DNA of 45,978 nucleotides from Gammaproteobacteria bacterium (GCA_026398815.1 JAPLSA010000013.1:1-45978); one strand, 5' to 3'. Positions 25,799 through 36,818 are shown, counted from the first letter of the stretch. Numbers and translations: made by a program. Notes: a model not told the origin generated them from the letters alone.

Positions 25799-26731
25799 AT
25801 GCCCGTGAAGCCGCCCACCTGTTCGCCGTTTTCCGTGAGCCTGCTGTCGCTGCTGCTGATGGCCGGAGCCGCCCGCGCTGCGGCCGATGAGCCGCCAGTG
25901 GCCGATGCCGTCGTGCCCGCAGCAGACGCCGCCGCCGCCGACACCGATGGCTTCGACGACACGGCCGAGCCGGTCCTCGATCCGGCTCCCGAGTCCGAAG
26001 CGCAGCCGGACGCCGCCGCACCAGAGGCGGCGGATGCCGCGCCAGAAGCCGCGCCGGAAGCGCCGGCCGCCCCGCCACCGCCGTCGCCCTGGCGCGGCGA
26101 TGTCGCGATCGGCGTGGTCAACACCTCCGGCAACACCCGTACTCGCTCGGTCAATACGCGCGGCGCCATCGAGTATCGCCACAATCGCTGGCGCAACCGC
26201 TTCAGCGCGCTGGCCTTCAGCGGCTCGCGCGAAGGCCTGACCACCGACGAGCGCTACTCGGCCGCCAACAAGACCGACCTGCAGTTCAACGAGCGCAACT
26301 ACGCGTACACCAACCTGGCCTACGACAACGACCGTTTCGCCGGCATCGCCGAGCGCTATGCCGCCACGATCGGCTACGGCCGCCATCTGCTGACCGGGCC
26401 GACACACACGCTGGACATCGAAACCGGCGTCGGTGCCAACCGCACGCGGGATCAGGAGGACGTCTACGAGACGGCGGCGATCGCCACCTTCGGCGGCAAG
26501 TACATCTGGGCAATTTCGCCGAACGCCGAGTTCAGCCAGACGCTGCGCACCGAAGCGGGCCAGACCAATGTCTACGTGAATCCGATCACGGCGCTGAAGC
26601 TGACCATCGTCGGCAACCTGTTCGCGACCTTCAACCACGAAATCCGCTACAACTCGCAGGTGCCGGCCGCGACCCGGCACATCGACCAGATTTCCACCCT
26701 CAACCTCGGCTATTCGTTCGGAACGCCATGA
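25799..26731 (+). CDS. DUF481 (YdiY-like) outer-membrane beta-barrel protein
   Basis: A predicted exported outer-membrane protein of 310 residues. It has an N-terminal signal peptide (residues 1-27, hydrophobic core VSLLSLLLMAGAARA), then an acidic Asp/Ala/Pro/Glu low-complexity linker (about residues 28-98). A DUF481 barrel domain follows, from WRGDVAIGVVNTSGNTRTRS to the C-terminal strand LNLGYSFGTP. Related proteins are called salt-induced outer membrane proteins; their function is not defined. The ATG at 25799 has a good ribosome site (GAGAGG). The 3' end overlaps the next gene by four bases (ATGA). Confidence 0.85.
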   Translation: MPVKPPTCSPFSVSLLSLLLMAGAARAAADEPPVADAVVPAADAAAADTDGFDDTAEPVLDPAPESEAQPDAAAPEAADAAPEAAPEAPAAPPPPSPWRGDVAIGVVNTSGNTRTRSVNTRGAIEYRHNRWRNRFSALAFSGSREGLTTDERYSAANKTDLQFNERNYAYTNLAYDNDRFAGIAERYAATIGYGRHLLTGPTHTLDIETGVGANRTRDQEDVYETAAIATFGGKYIWAISPNAEFSQTLRTEAGQTNVYVNPITALKLTIVGNLFATFNHEIRYNSQVPAATRHIDQISTLNLGYSFGTP

Positions 26732-27066
26732 GCGACGCAGACTCCCGGCCGCCGCCGGATCCGTACTTCAAGCACCACGTGTTCTTCTGCTGCAACCAGC
26801 GCAGCGACGGCCGCGCCTCCTGCGAGGATCACGGCGCCAGCGCACTGCGCGACTACTGCAAGCAGAAGGTCAAGAAGGCAGCGATCACCGGCATCGGCCG
26901 CGCGCGCGTCAACCAGGCCGGCTGCCTCGATCGCTGCGAGCAGGGGCCGGTGATGGTGGTCTACCCGGAAGGGGTCTGGTACCGCTACGGCAGCGAGGCG
27001 GATGTCGACGAGATCGTCGCCGAGCACCTGCTCAAGGGTCAGCCGGTGTCTCGGCTGCGGATTTGA
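26728..27066 (+). CDS. Thioredoxin-like [2Fe-2S] ferredoxin
   Basis: A small (112-residue) soluble redox protein of the thioredoxin-like 2Fe-2S ferredoxin family related to NuoE. Four cluster cysteines lie in HVFFCCNQRSDGRASCEDHG and NQAGCLDRCEQGPVMVVYPE, the last followed by the family's conserved PEGVWY segment. It is coupled to the DUF481 gene by an ATGA overlap, and its last 35 bases overlap the 3' end of the convergent mltF. The electron partner is unknown. Confidence 0.9.
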   Translation: MSDADSRPPPDPYFKHHVFFCCNQRSDGRASCEDHGASALRDYCKQKVKKAAITGIGRARVNQAGCLDRCEQGPVMVVYPEGVWYRYGSEADVDEIVAEHLLKGQPVSRLRI

Positions 27067-28471
27067 TCGCGGCGGCCTGCGCCTCGGTGCTGGGCGCCAC
27101 GGTGGTGCCGCCGGTCATCCACAGCAGCACGTCGTAATAGCTGCGCACGTTGGTGACGAAGTGCACGGCTTCGCCGCCGCGGGCGTAGCCGTGCTTGGTC
27201 TGCGAATACCACTGTTCCTGTGATAGCCGGCGCAGGCTGTCCTGCACGTCCTGCCAGAGGTTCGGGTTCTTGCCGAGCTTCTGGGCCAGCTTGCGGGCGT
27301 CGTGCAGATGCCCGAGTCCCTGGTTGTAGGCGGCCAGCGCCATCCAGGTGCGGTCCGGCTCGGCGATCGCCGCCGGCATCTTGCGTAGCAGCTGCTGCAG
27401 GTAGCGGGCGCCGCCCTCGATGCTCTGCGCGGCGTCCTCGCGGTCCTTCACCTCCATGTGCTGGGCGGTGTCGGAGGTCAGCATCATGATGCCGCGCACG
27501 CCGGTGTAGCTGACCGCATCCGGGTCCCATTTTGATTCCTGGTAGCCGACCGCCGCCAGCGTGCGCCAGTCGATACCGTAGCGTTCGGCGGCATCCTCGA
27601 AGTGGCGCTGGTACTTCGGCAGCAGCGCCTTGACGTCGCCGACGAAGCGCACCACGCCCAGGTACTCGTCATTCTCGACGACGCCGAAATGGCGATCGCG
27701 CAGCCGCGCCAGTTCTTCTTTCGGATAAGTGGTCAGGTAACGCTGAACCTCGTCGTACAGGCTGTTGTCGCGGCCGACCGGCAGCGCCCAGGCGATGTCC
27801 TCGTTGCCGGAAAGATCGAATGCCACGCGCAGCTTTGGCGAGTGGCGACGGTTCAACGCCACCAAGTCGGAATTCGCGATCGTGTAAGTCAGTTCGCCGT
27901 CCGCCACCCGCGCCAGCAGATCGTTGCCGCCGGCGTCCGGCACTTCCAGCCATTGCAGGGTCGGGTAGCGGCTGGCGCGCAGCTGCACCAGACGCTCGGC
28001 CATCGAACTGCCGAGCGGCACCGCCAGCTTGCCGTCGAGATCGCCGGGATCGCGCGGCTTCTGCTGGTCGGCGCGGTAGACCAGTTGCTGGCGCACGGTC
28101 TGCACCGGCTTGGTGAAGCGGACCATCTCGCTGCGGGCCACCGTCACATTGATGCTGGCGGCGCCGATGTCGACCTTGCCGCCGGCCACGTAGTCGAGCA
28201 CCTGCGCGCCGTTGGCGAGGTAGACCAGTTCCAGCTTCACGCCCAGCTTCTCGGCAAAGGTGCGCAGCAGATCGCACTCGTAGCCGGTCGGCCCCGAAGG
28301 GCCGTCGAAGCAGGTGGTCGGGCTGTTGGTGGTCGCCACCCGCAGCACGCCGTTGCCACGCACCTTCTCGAGCCTGCCGGGATGCGGCGAGCAGGTGGCA
28401 AGCACGACCAGCGCGATGGCCACCACCAGCACGCTGCGCACTGCCCAGACCTGGCCCCGCACGGCCATCAT
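27032..28471 (-). CDS. mltF: Membrane-bound lytic murein transglycosylase F
   Basis: MltF cleaves peptidoglycan glycan strands from the periplasm. From the ATG at 28471 (479 residues) it has a hydrophobic export segment with a lipobox-like VLATC at residues 25-29. An extracellular-solute-binding (SBP_bac_3) domain follows ([20 protein letters not shown] to about residue 280), then an SLT catalytic domain with [17 protein letters not shown], whose Glu is catalytic, plus [11 protein letters not shown] and [12 protein letters not shown]. Two adjacent ATGs (28471, 28468) are possible starts; no clear ribosome site. It is divergent from tRNA-Ser. Confidence 0.92.
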   Translation of the reverse strand: MMAVRGQVWAVRSVLVVAIALVVLATCSPHPGRLEKVRGNGVLRVATTNSPTTCFDGPSGPTGYECDLLRTFAEKLGVKLELVYLANGAQVLDYVAGGKVDIGAASINVTVARSEMVRFTKPVQTVRQQLVYRADQQKPRDPGDLDGKLAVPLGSSMAERLVQLRASRYPTLQWLEVPDAGGNDLLARVADGELTYTIANSDLVALNRRHSPKLRVAFDLSGNEDIAWALPVGRDNSLYDEVQRYLTTYPKEELARLRDRHFGVVENDEYLGVVRFVGDVKALLPKYQRHFEDAAERYGIDWRTLAAVGYQESKWDPDAVSYTGVRGIMMLTSDTAQHMEVKDREDAAQSIEGGARYLQQLLRKMPAAIAEPDRTWMALAAYNQGLGHLHDARKLAQKLGKNPNLWQDVQDSLRRLSQEQWYSQTKHGYARGGEAVHFVTNVRSYYDVLLWMTGGTTVAPSTEAQAAAIKSAAETPADP

Positions 28472-28649
28472 CGTGAAGCTGCATCCGTCGTCATGTCGGT
28501 CTCGCGTGCCCGCAGCTGCTCGAACCCTCGCGGGTCCGGCCGCTGCATTGTTCTGGTGGCCATCATGCAGGTATCGCGTCGGCTGCTTGCACGGCTTGCG
28601 GTCGACAGCACCGACGCCGCAAAAAAGTCCTGCGCAGCCAAAAGCGGGT

Positions 28650-28658
28650 TGATAGAAT
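28650..28658 (+). promoter_or_regulatory. Likely promoter -10 of tRNA-Ser
   Basis: TGATAGAAT forms an extended -10 (TGnTAGAAT) followed by a GC-rich discriminator, as expected for a stringently controlled tRNA gene. Its start point would be about 60 bases before the tRNA. No convincing -35 is visible. Confidence 0.5.
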
Positions 28659-28726
28659 AGTCGGGCTGCGGCAACAAAGCCCGCGTCCGGAATCGACCCT
28701 CCGGCGCATCGGCGCCCTGGCAACGC

Positions 28727-28814
<88 letters not shown>

Positions 28815-28832
28815 TTCAGATTCCGCATCGGA

Positions 28833-28859
28833 AAGCCCCTCGACGTAGGGGCTTTTTTG
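28833..28859 (+). terminator. Rho-independent terminator after tRNA-Ser
   Basis: An 8-bp stem AAGCCCCT / AGGGGCTT with a 6-base loop runs into a T-tract ending in GT. Confidence 0.93.
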
Positions 28860-29064
28860 TTTCCGGCGTGACTATCTGCCGACGATCTGATCATCCGATC
28901 GATTGTTGATCTGCCGTGCGGCGCCGAAATGGCCCGCCGAGAGATTCCCGATACATCTCCGTGATGGTGCCTAGAGGACTGCGCGACGCGGCGCTGCCAA
29001 GTTGCGCGCACGCCGGAGCCGCGTCTGGTTCGGGGAAATCCATCCCTTGCTTAGGAGTGTCGCC

Positions 29065-29854
29065 ATGTCGATGTCACGTCTTTCATCGTTGCGGGTCGCC
29101 GTACCGCTGCTGGTCGCAGGCCTCCTTTCGGCGGCCGGCAGTCATGCCGCTGGTCCTAAGAAGGGATTGGTGGCGCATTACTGTTTTCAACTCGAACGTC
29201 GCGGTCGACTGCAGCAGCAATGGCAACAGTGGCGTTGCAGTTGGCGCGGTCAGTCTGGTGCCGGGGGTGCTCGGTAAGGCCGCGAAGTTCGGCGGGTATC
29301 AGAATCTTGGCTACGTCAGTATTCCGGCCAGCTCGTCGCTGGCCTTCGGCAACGATTTCACGATCAGCTACTGGGTGCGCTTCGACGACTTTGCAGGCGA
29401 GGATGCCTATGCCCGGTTCGTGCCGTATGCCACGCAGATCGCGGTGGCCAAGAGCCACGATAGTGTCGGGCTGTTCAGCTATGTGGCACCGGGGCCGGAG
29501 CGGCCGGTGGCCGGTTTCATTGACTACGGCACTGGCGCTGGCGTCGATACGCCGATCACGGCAGAAATCGGCCGCTGGCTGCATGTCACCGTCACGCACC
29601 GCAGCCGCCCGAATCGCCTCCGGCTGTACGTCAACGGCGAGTTGCAGCAGGTGGTCGAGAACCGTCGTTACGATTTCAGCCGCGCGAGCGCCGAGCCGCT
29701 GTATCTCGGTGTCCAGTCGCCGCGGTTTGGCGAGCGTACCTACCGCTATCCGCTGGCCGGCGCACTCGATGAAGTCCGCCTCTACAACCGCGAGCTGACG
29801 GCGGTGGAGATCTATTTGACCGTGCTGTCAGACCGTTACGGCATCATTGGCTGA
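29065..29854 (+). pseudogene. LamG/concanavalin-like domain secreted protein, frameshifted
   Basis: The reading frame starts at the ATG at 29065 (ribosome site TAGGAG) with a signal peptide (SLRVAVPLLVAGLLSAAGSHA) and enters a LamG-like domain at GLVAHYCF. It is then out of frame. The rest continues in the next frame from NSNVAVDCSSNGNSGVA through SSLAFGNDFTISYWVRFDDF to AGALDEVRLYNRELTAVEIY, a typical LamG jelly-roll ending. The two frames join perfectly if one T is removed from the TTTT run at 29184-29187 (restoring GLVAHYCFNSNVAVD). Either the gene is inactivated by a 1-base insertion or the base is a sequencing error. It would encode about 260 residues of a carbohydrate- or adhesion-type exported protein. 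Confidence 0.8.
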
Positions 29855-29870
29855 GCGGCAGCGGCGAGGC

Positions 29871-29902
29871 ATCCCCCGGCGGCAGGCCTTGCTGCCGGGG
29901 AT
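29871..29902. terminator. Candidate bidirectional terminator between LamG gene and dmpR
   Basis: An imperfect hairpin ATCCCC...GGGGAT with inner pairing GGCAG/CTGCC and a small bulge lies between the convergent ends of the two genes. There is no strong T-tract, so the call is tentative. Confidence 0.45.
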
Positions 29903-29930
29903 TGCACTGCAGCGTCGGTGGCGGCGGACG

Positions 29931-31763
<1,833 letters not shown>

Positions 31764-31911
31764 CAAGCTTCTCCTCGCAAACCACACTTCTTCGGCAGGT
31801 CCGGCCGCGCCGTCATGCCCGTCGTTATGCCGGCACTGTAGCGGGTCGCCGTCAGGCGGTCCCCCGTGTCCGGTGAATGGCCACATCGGCGGCGGTGATC
31901 TGCCGTCAATC

Positions 31912-31939
31912 TCATCCGTCTGAAACGTTGGCCGGATGA
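31912..31939. promoter_or_regulatory. Inverted repeat, candidate activator binding site
   Basis: TCATCCG-14 nt-CGGATGA lies about 200 bases upstream of the predicted operon start, in the distance range of XylR/DmpR upstream activating sequences. It does not match a consensus I can recall exactly, so binding by DmpR is inference. Confidence 0.35.
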
Positions 31940-32053
31940 CTTGCGGATTTTCAGCGAAACCCACGGCTGCGCCTACCCCGATTTGCGTGATTTCAATGAA
32001 CGCGGGCGCTGATGAGCACGCCTCGAACTGCCGGATCGATGCCCGTTACAAAG

Positions 32054-32066
32054 AAAGAATCTGATT
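32054..32066 (-). promoter_or_regulatory. Candidate IHF site
   Basis: On the - strand, AATCAGATTCTTT fits the IHF consensus WATCAANNNNTTR at most positions and sits between the upstream repeat and the sigma-54 promoter. IHF bending there is common in XylR/DmpR-type promoters. Low confidence because the consensus is loose. Confidence 0.35.
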
Positions 32067-32112
32067 GGACACAGTCTGTTGCACCGATGGCGCAGTGCAG
32101 CAAGCACGGTCA

Positions 32113-32130
32113 TGGCACGGCCGCTGCAAT
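32113..32130 (+). promoter_or_regulatory. Sigma-54 promoter of the phenol operon
   Basis: TGGCACGGCCGCTGCAAT matches the -24/-12 consensus with GG (32114-32115) and GC (32126-32127) exactly twelve bases apart. Predicted transcription start is about 32138, leaving a 65-base leader before the first gene. It is oriented into the phenol hydroxylase genes and faces a DmpR-type activator. Confidence 0.92.
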
Positions 32131-32203
32131 GGAGCGATCCGCGTACCTGACAAGCGTGGCCATCCGGCAACCGAATTGTCAGGGCAGCAACCGGAGGAGA
32201 ACG

Positions 32204-32473
32204 GTGTCATTCCATCAGCTGCCGCAGGCTCGCCCGCGGTTCGACGTCACCAAGCACTACGTGCGCTTTCGCGAGATCCGCGATGACGGCTACGTGCTGT
32301 TCGACTTCGCCATCGGCGATCCCGAACTGGCGGTGGAATTGATGCTCCCTCTGGCTGCCTATCAGGCCTTCTGCCGCGAACGCGGCGTGATCTACCTGAC
32401 GCGCGAACAGGCCGACACGATCGATTTCGAACGATCGAAGTGGCAGTTCGGGCGTCCCGGAATCCAAGAGTAG
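32204..32473 (+). CDS. dmpK: Phenol hydroxylase assembly subunit P0
   Basis: P0/DmpK is a small accessory protein needed to assemble active multicomponent phenol hydroxylase. From the GTG at 32204 it encodes 89 residues, including RFDVTKHYVRFREIRDDGYV and the conserved FAIGDPELAVELMLPLAAYQAFC, which is diagnostic. The GTG is chosen because a strong ribosome site, GGAGGAGA, precedes it. It is the first gene after the sigma-54 promoter, as in dmp and related operons. Confidence 0.93.
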   Translation: MSFHQLPQARPRFDVTKHYVRFREIRDDGYVLFDFAIGDPELAVELMLPLAAYQAFCRERGVIYLTREQADTIDFERSKWQFGRPGIQE

Positions 32474-32482
32474 GGGGAGTTC

Positions 32483-33493
32483 ATGCAAGTCGATATCAGG
32501 ACCGAAACGGTCACCCAAATCCGCCAGACGTTCTCGCACACGGCCCGCCATATCGGTGGTGACAAGCCGGCGTCGCGTTACCAGGAGGCCACCTACGATC
32601 TGCAGCCGCAGGTCAACTTCCACTACCGGCCGCTGTGGCAGCCGGAACTGGAGGTCTACGACCGTCGCCGCACCAAGATCGAGATGAAGAACTGGTACGC
32701 GCTGCGTGATCCGCGCCAGTACTACTACGGTGCCTACACCATCGCCCGCGCCCGTCAGCAGGACGCGATGGAGAAGAACATCGAGTTCGTCGACAAGCGC
32801 GGCTTGATGCGCAGCCTGCCGGAAGCGCTGCGTGATCGCCTGATCATGGCGCTGGTGCCGCTGCGCCATCTGGAGTGGGGCGCCAACACCAACAACTGCT
32901 ACATCACGGCCTACGGCTGGGGCACGGCGCTGACGCAGGCGACGATGTACCACACGATGGATCGTCTGGGCCTGGCCCAGTACGTGAGCCGTATCGGCCT
33001 GCTGCTGGACGGCAACTCGGGCGATTCGCTGTCCCGCGGCAAGACGCTGTGGATGGAAGACGCCGCCTGGCAGGGCCTGCGCAAGACCGTCGAGACGCTG
33101 ATGGTCGCCGACGACTGCATGGAAGTCTTCGTCGCCCAGAACCTGGTGATCGATGGCCTGCTCTACCCGCTGGTCTATCAGCACCTCGATCGCCTGCTGA
33201 GCGATGAAGTCGGCCCGGTGCTGAGCCTGCTGACCGAGTTCATGAACAACTGGTACGACGAGTCGTCGCGCTGGGTCGATGCCGTGATCAAGACGGTCGC
33301 TTCGGAATCGGAAGAGAACCGCGCGCTGCTTCGCAGCTGGATTCTCAGCTGGCGCGGCACCGTCCTTGCCGCGCTGCAGAGCTACGCTGCCGAAGTGTTC
33401 GGCGAGCACGCCGAAACCGTCCTCGCGCAGGTCGACCAGAGCTTCGGCGCCCGCGTCGAGAAGCTTGGCGTGGCACTGGCGGAGAAGGCGTGA
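32483..33493 (+). CDS. dmpL: Phenol hydroxylase beta subunit P1
   Basis: DmpL is the structural beta subunit of the (alpha-beta-gamma)2 oxygenase of phenol hydroxylase. At 336 residues it is a ferritin-fold protein without metal ligands. Recognisable parts are YDLQPQVNFHYRPLWQPELE near residue 40, WYALRDPRQYYYGAYTIAR near 73, and LEWGANTNNCYITAYGWGTA near 130. The ribosome site GGGGGAG precedes the ATG. Its stop codon overlaps the dmpM start as TGATG. Confidence 0.95.
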   Translation: MQVDIRTETVTQIRQTFSHTARHIGGDKPASRYQEATYDLQPQVNFHYRPLWQPELEVYDRRRTKIEMKNWYALRDPRQYYYGAYTIARARQQDAMEKNIEFVDKRGLMRSLPEALRDRLIMALVPLRHLEWGANTNNCYITAYGWGTALTQATMYHTMDRLGLAQYVSRIGLLLDGNSGDSLSRGKTLWMEDAAWQGLRKTVETLMVADDCMEVFVAQNLVIDGLLYPLVYQHLDRLLSDEVGPVLSLLTEFMNNWYDESSRWVDAVIKTVASESEENRALLRSWILSWRGTVLAALQSYAAEVFGEHAETVLAQVDQSFGARVEKLGVALAEKA

Positions 33494-33759
33494 TGAGCAA
33501 CGTCTTCATTGCCTTCCAGACCAACGACGACACGCGCCCGATCATCGAGGCGATCGAAGCCGACAACCCCGAAGCGAAGGTCAACCGCTATCCGGCGATG
33601 GTGAAGATCGACGTGCCGGGTCGGCTGGTCGTCAAGCGCGAGTCCATCGAGGAGCGCGTCGGTCGCGCTTATGACCTGCGTGAACTGCAGGTCAATCTGA
33701 TCTCGCTTTCCGGAAACATCGAAGAGTCGGACGACGAGTTCGTCCTGCACTGGAACTGA
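33493..33759 (+). CDS. dmpM: Phenol hydroxylase effector (coupling) protein P2
   Basis: DmpM is the cofactorless effector that binds the oxygenase and couples electron transfer to hydroxylation. The 88-residue protein reads MSNVFIAFQTNDDTRPIIEA and has SIEERVGRAYDLRELQVNLI and EFVLHWN, all family features. The ATG at 33493 overlaps the dmpL stop. An in-frame GTG one codon earlier exists but is unlikely. Confidence 0.95.
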   Translation: MSNVFIAFQTNDDTRPIIEAIEADNPEAKVNRYPAMVKIDVPGRLVVKRESIEERVGRAYDLRELQVNLISLSGNIEESDDEFVLHWN

Positions 33760-33802
33760 ATTTCCCCTCTCTTTCATTCGTTTCGATTCGAGGAGCACCA
33801 CG

Positions 33803-35365
33803 ATGAACATGCCATTGACGGCCAAGCCGGCAAAGAAGCTGAGCCTGAAGGAAAACTATGCGCTGCTGACGCGCGGCCTTGGCTGGGAAACCAGCTATGT
33901 CGACATGGACCGCGCGTTCCCGCAGGACAAGTTCGAAGGCATCAAGATCCACGACTGGGACAAGTGGGAAGACCCGTTCCGTCTGACCATGGACGCCTAT
34001 TGGAAGTATCAGGGCGAGAAGGAGCGCAAGCTCTACGCCATCGTCGATGCGTTCCAGCAGAACAACGGCCAGTTCAACATCGTCGACGCGCGTTACATCA
34101 ACACGCTGAAGCTGTTCCTGACCGGCGTGTCGCCGCTGGAATACGCTGCGCATCGCGGCTTCGCGATGGCCGGCCGCAACTTCCGCGGCACCAGTGCGCG
34201 GATCGCCAGCCAGATGCAGGCGATCGACGAGTTGCGCCACGCGCAGACCCAGGCGCACACGATCAGCCACTACAACAAGTTCTTCAATGGACTCCATGAT
34301 CCGGGTCACATGCACGACCGGGTCTGGTATCTCAGCGTGCCGAAGTCGTACTTCGAGGACGCGATGTCGGCTGGCCCGTTCGAGTTCGTCACCGCGATCT
34401 CGTTCTCCTTCGAGTACGTGCTGACCAACCTGCTGTTCATGCCGTTCATGAGCGGTGCCGCCTACAACGGCGACATGGCGACGGTGACGTTCGGCTTCTC
34501 GGCGCAGAGCGACGAGTCGCGTCACATGACGCTGGGCCTGGAAGTCGTCAAGTTCATTCTCGAGCAGGACCCGGGCAACGTGCCGATCGTCCAGCGCTGG
34601 CTGGACAAGTGGTTCTGGCGCGGCTACCGGCTGCTGACGCTGGTGTCGATGATGATGGACTACATGCTGCCGAAGCGCGTCATGTCCTGGGCGGAAGCCT
34701 GGGAAATGTACTTCGAGCAGAACGGCGGCGCGCTGTTCAACGATCTCGCCCGCTACGGCATCCGCATGCCGAAGTACCACGAGGTGGCCTCGAAGGAAAA
34801 GCATCGCCTGAGCCATGAAGCCTGGGCGACGTTCTACAACTACGGCCATGCCGCGGCGTTCCACACCTGGGTGCCGGAAGAGAGCGAGATGAAGTGGCTG
34901 TCGGAGAAGTATCCGACCACCTTCGACAAGCACTACCGCGCGCGCTTCGAGTACTGGCGCGAGCAGCAGAAGGAAGGCAAGCGCTTCTACAACCCGACCT
35001 TGCCGATGCTGTGCCAGACCTGCCAGATCCCGATGTTCTTCACCGAGCCGGACGATCCGACCAAGATCTGCTATCGCGAGTCGGAATACCGCGGCAACAA
35101 GTTCCACTTCTGCTCCGACGGCTGCAAGGACGTCTTCGACTACGAGCCGGAGAAGTACGTGCAGTCGTGGCTGCCGGTGCACCAGATCTACCAGGGCAAC
35201 TGCTTCCGTCCGGAAGCCGACCCGACGGCGCCGGGCTTCGATCCGCTGGTCGAAGTGCTCCACTACTACAACTTCAAGCCCGGCCACGACGGCGGCGAGT
35301 ACCTGGATTCGCCGGATCGCAAGAACTGGGAATCCTGGACCGGCAAGCCCGGCGTCAGCAGCTGA
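33803..35365 (+). CDS. dmpN: Phenol hydroxylase alpha subunit P3 (diiron oxygenase)
   Basis: The catalytic subunit, which uses a carboxylate-bridged diiron centre and O2 to hydroxylate phenol to catechol. The ligand pattern of bacterial multicomponent monooxygenases is complete: E113, E143-x-x-H146 (DELRHAQ), E204 and E238-x-x-H241 (DESRHMTLG). A cysteine-containing YHS-like segment follows near residue 410 (LCQTCQIPMFF, FCSDGCKDVFDYEPEKYV). Length 520 is normal. Start at 33803 with a GAGGAG ribosome site. Confidence 0.97.
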   Translation: MNMPLTAKPAKKLSLKENYALLTRGLGWETSYVDMDRAFPQDKFEGIKIHDWDKWEDPFRLTMDAYWKYQGEKERKLYAIVDAFQQNNGQFNIVDARYINTLKLFLTGVSPLEYAAHRGFAMAGRNFRGTSARIASQMQAIDELRHAQTQAHTISHYNKFFNGLHDPGHMHDRVWYLSVPKSYFEDAMSAGPFEFVTAISFSFEYVLTNLLFMPFMSGAAYNGDMATVTFGFSAQSDESRHMTLGLEVVKFILEQDPGNVPIVQRWLDKWFWRGYRLLTLVSMMMDYMLPKRVMSWAEAWEMYFEQNGGALFNDLARYGIRMPKYHEVASKEKHRLSHEAWATFYNYGHAAAFHTWVPEESEMKWLSEKYPTTFDKHYRARFEYWREQQKEGKRFYNPTLPMLCQTCQIPMFFTEPDDPTKICYRESEYRGNKFHFCSDGCKDVFDYEPEKYVQSWLPVHQIYQGNCFRPEADPTAPGFDPLVEVLHYYNFKPGHDGGEYLDSPDRKNWESWTGKPGVSS

Positions 35366-35375
35366 GGAGACGAAC

Positions 35376-35738
35376 ATGAGCGTTACTGCCATCAAACCCG
35401 GCTACACCGGCGAGATCAAGGATCGCGTCGAGAACTTCCACGGCAAGCAGCTGCTGTACATCGGCTGGGAAGATCACCTGCTGTTCTGCGCGCCGCTGTG
35501 CATTCCGGTCCCGCCGGAGCTGCCGTTCGGTGCGCTGACCGCAGAGATCATTCCGAATCTGTACGCCCAGCATCCGGACACCGCGAAGATCGACTGGAAC
35601 AAGGTGGAATGGCTGCGCTCCGGCCAGCCGTTCACGCCGGATGCCAGCAAGTCGGTCACCGACAACGGGCTCGGGCACAAGGCCGTGATCCGCTTCCGGA
35701 CCCCCGGCCTGCGCGGCATCCACGACAGCTGCAGCTGA
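35376..35738 (+). CDS. dmpO: Phenol hydroxylase gamma subunit P4
   Basis: DmpO completes the oxygenase hexamer. The 120-residue protein contains YTGEIKDRVENFHGKQLLYI, GWEDHLLFCAPLCIPVPPEL and FGALTAEIIPNLYAQHPDTA, characteristic of the family. It lies ten bases after dmpN with ribosome site GAGGAG and four bases before dmpP. Confidence 0.94.
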   Translation: MSVTAIKPGYTGEIKDRVENFHGKQLLYIGWEDHLLFCAPLCIPVPPELPFGALTAEIIPNLYAQHPDTAKIDWNKVEWLRSGQPFTPDASKSVTDNGLGHKAVIRFRTPGLRGIHDSCS

Positions 35739-35742
35739 CGTC

Positions 35743-36810
35743 ATGAGCTATCGGATCACCATCGAGCCGCTGGGTCACAGCGTCGAGGCCGCAGAAGGGC
35801 AGACGATTCTGGATGCCTGCCTGCGCGCCGGCGTCTGGCTGCCGCATGCCTGCTGTCACGGCCTGTGTGCCACCTGCAAGGTGCAGGTGCTCGATGGTGA
35901 TTACGAGCACGGCAATGCATCGCCGTTCGCGCTGATGGATTTCGAGCGTGACGAACGCAAGGCGCTGGCCTGCTGCGCGACCTTGCAGTCGGACATCACC
36001 ATCGAGGCCGACATCGACGAAGACCCGGACGCGCGGCATTGTCCGGTCCGGGACTTCGCCGGCACCGTGGTCGTGCACGAAACGCTGTCGCCGACCATCA
36101 AGGGCATCGTCATCGAGCTCGACGACCCGGAAGGCATCGATTTCCAGGCTGGCCAGTACGTGCAGGTGAAGATTCCCGGCGAGGACCAGCCGCGCGCCTT
36201 CTCGCTGGCCGACCGGCCGAGCGAGCGGCGGCGCATCGAGCTGAACGTGCGCCGGGTACCGAACGGCAAGGGCACGACCTGGCTGCACGATGGACTCAAG
36301 GTCGGTGACCGCATCGAGCTGTCGGGCCCGTACGGCCGCTTCTTCGTGCGCTCGTCCGATCCCAAGCCGCTGCTGTTCATGGCCGGTGGTTCAGGCCTGT
36401 CGAGCCCGCGCTCGATGATCCTGGACCTGCTCGAACAACAGGAAATGCGCGACATCGTGTTGGTCTACGGTGCCCGCAACCGTGCTGAGCTGTACTACCA
36501 CGAGGAATTCGTGGCGTTGACTCACGAGTACCCGAATTTCATTTACGTGCCGGCGCTCAACGAGCCGACCGAGGCCTGTGCCTGGGATGGTTTCAAGGGC
36601 TTCGTGCATGACGCCGCCATGGCGCATTTCAGCAACGATTTCCGCGGCTGGCGTGCCTATCTGTGCGGCCCGCCGGTGATGATCGAAGCCTGCATCCGCA
36701 CGCTGATGCAGGGCCGCCTGTTCGAGCGCGACATCTTCACCGAGAAATTCCTGACCTCCGCCGACGGCGCCAATGCATCGGCGCGCAGTCCGCTGTTCCG
36801 GTCGATCTGA
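35743..36810 (+). CDS. dmpP: Phenol hydroxylase reductase P5
   Basis: DmpP passes electrons from NADH through FAD and a plant-type [2Fe-2S] cluster to the diiron oxygenase. The N-terminal ferredoxin domain has ACCHGLCATCKVQVLDG, with the distal Cys near residue 70 (LACCATL). The FAD domain shows RAFSLADRPSE, and the NAD domain shows FMAGGSGLSSPRSMILDLLE and YLCGPPVMIEACI. Length 355 is typical. Same frame order as in the P. putida CF600 operon. Confidence 0.96.
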   Translation: MSYRITIEPLGHSVEAAEGQTILDACLRAGVWLPHACCHGLCATCKVQVLDGDYEHGNASPFALMDFERDERKALACCATLQSDITIEADIDEDPDARHCPVRDFAGTVVVHETLSPTIKGIVIELDDPEGIDFQAGQYVQVKIPGEDQPRAFSLADRPSERRRIELNVRRVPNGKGTTWLHDGLKVGDRIELSGPYGRFFVRSSDPKPLLFMAGGSGLSSPRSMILDLLEQQEMRDIVLVYGARNRAELYYHEEFVALTHEYPNFIYVPALNEPTEACAWDGFKGFVHDAAMAHFSNDFRGWRAYLCGPPVMIEACIRTLMQGRLFERDIFTEKFLTSADGANASARSPLFRSI

Positions 36811-36818
36811 GGGTCGCG

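Larger units (their letters stand above)
31764..32203. other. Divergent control region between dmpR and the phenol operon
   Basis: A 440-base gene-free region. It holds a 7-bp inverted repeat (31912-31939), a candidate IHF site (32054-32066) and the sigma-54 promoter (32113-32130), all described separately. The stretch 31935-32066 is clearly more AT-rich than the flanking genes. No convincing sigma-70 promoter for dmpR was found; a TTGACG at 31904-31909 on the - strand has only a poor -10 partner. Confidence 0.7.

Noticed and set aside
31890-31910. Sigma-70 promoter for dmpR (TTGACG on the - strand)
   Set aside because: The partner hexamer 17 bases away (GATGTG) is too poor a -10 to claim.
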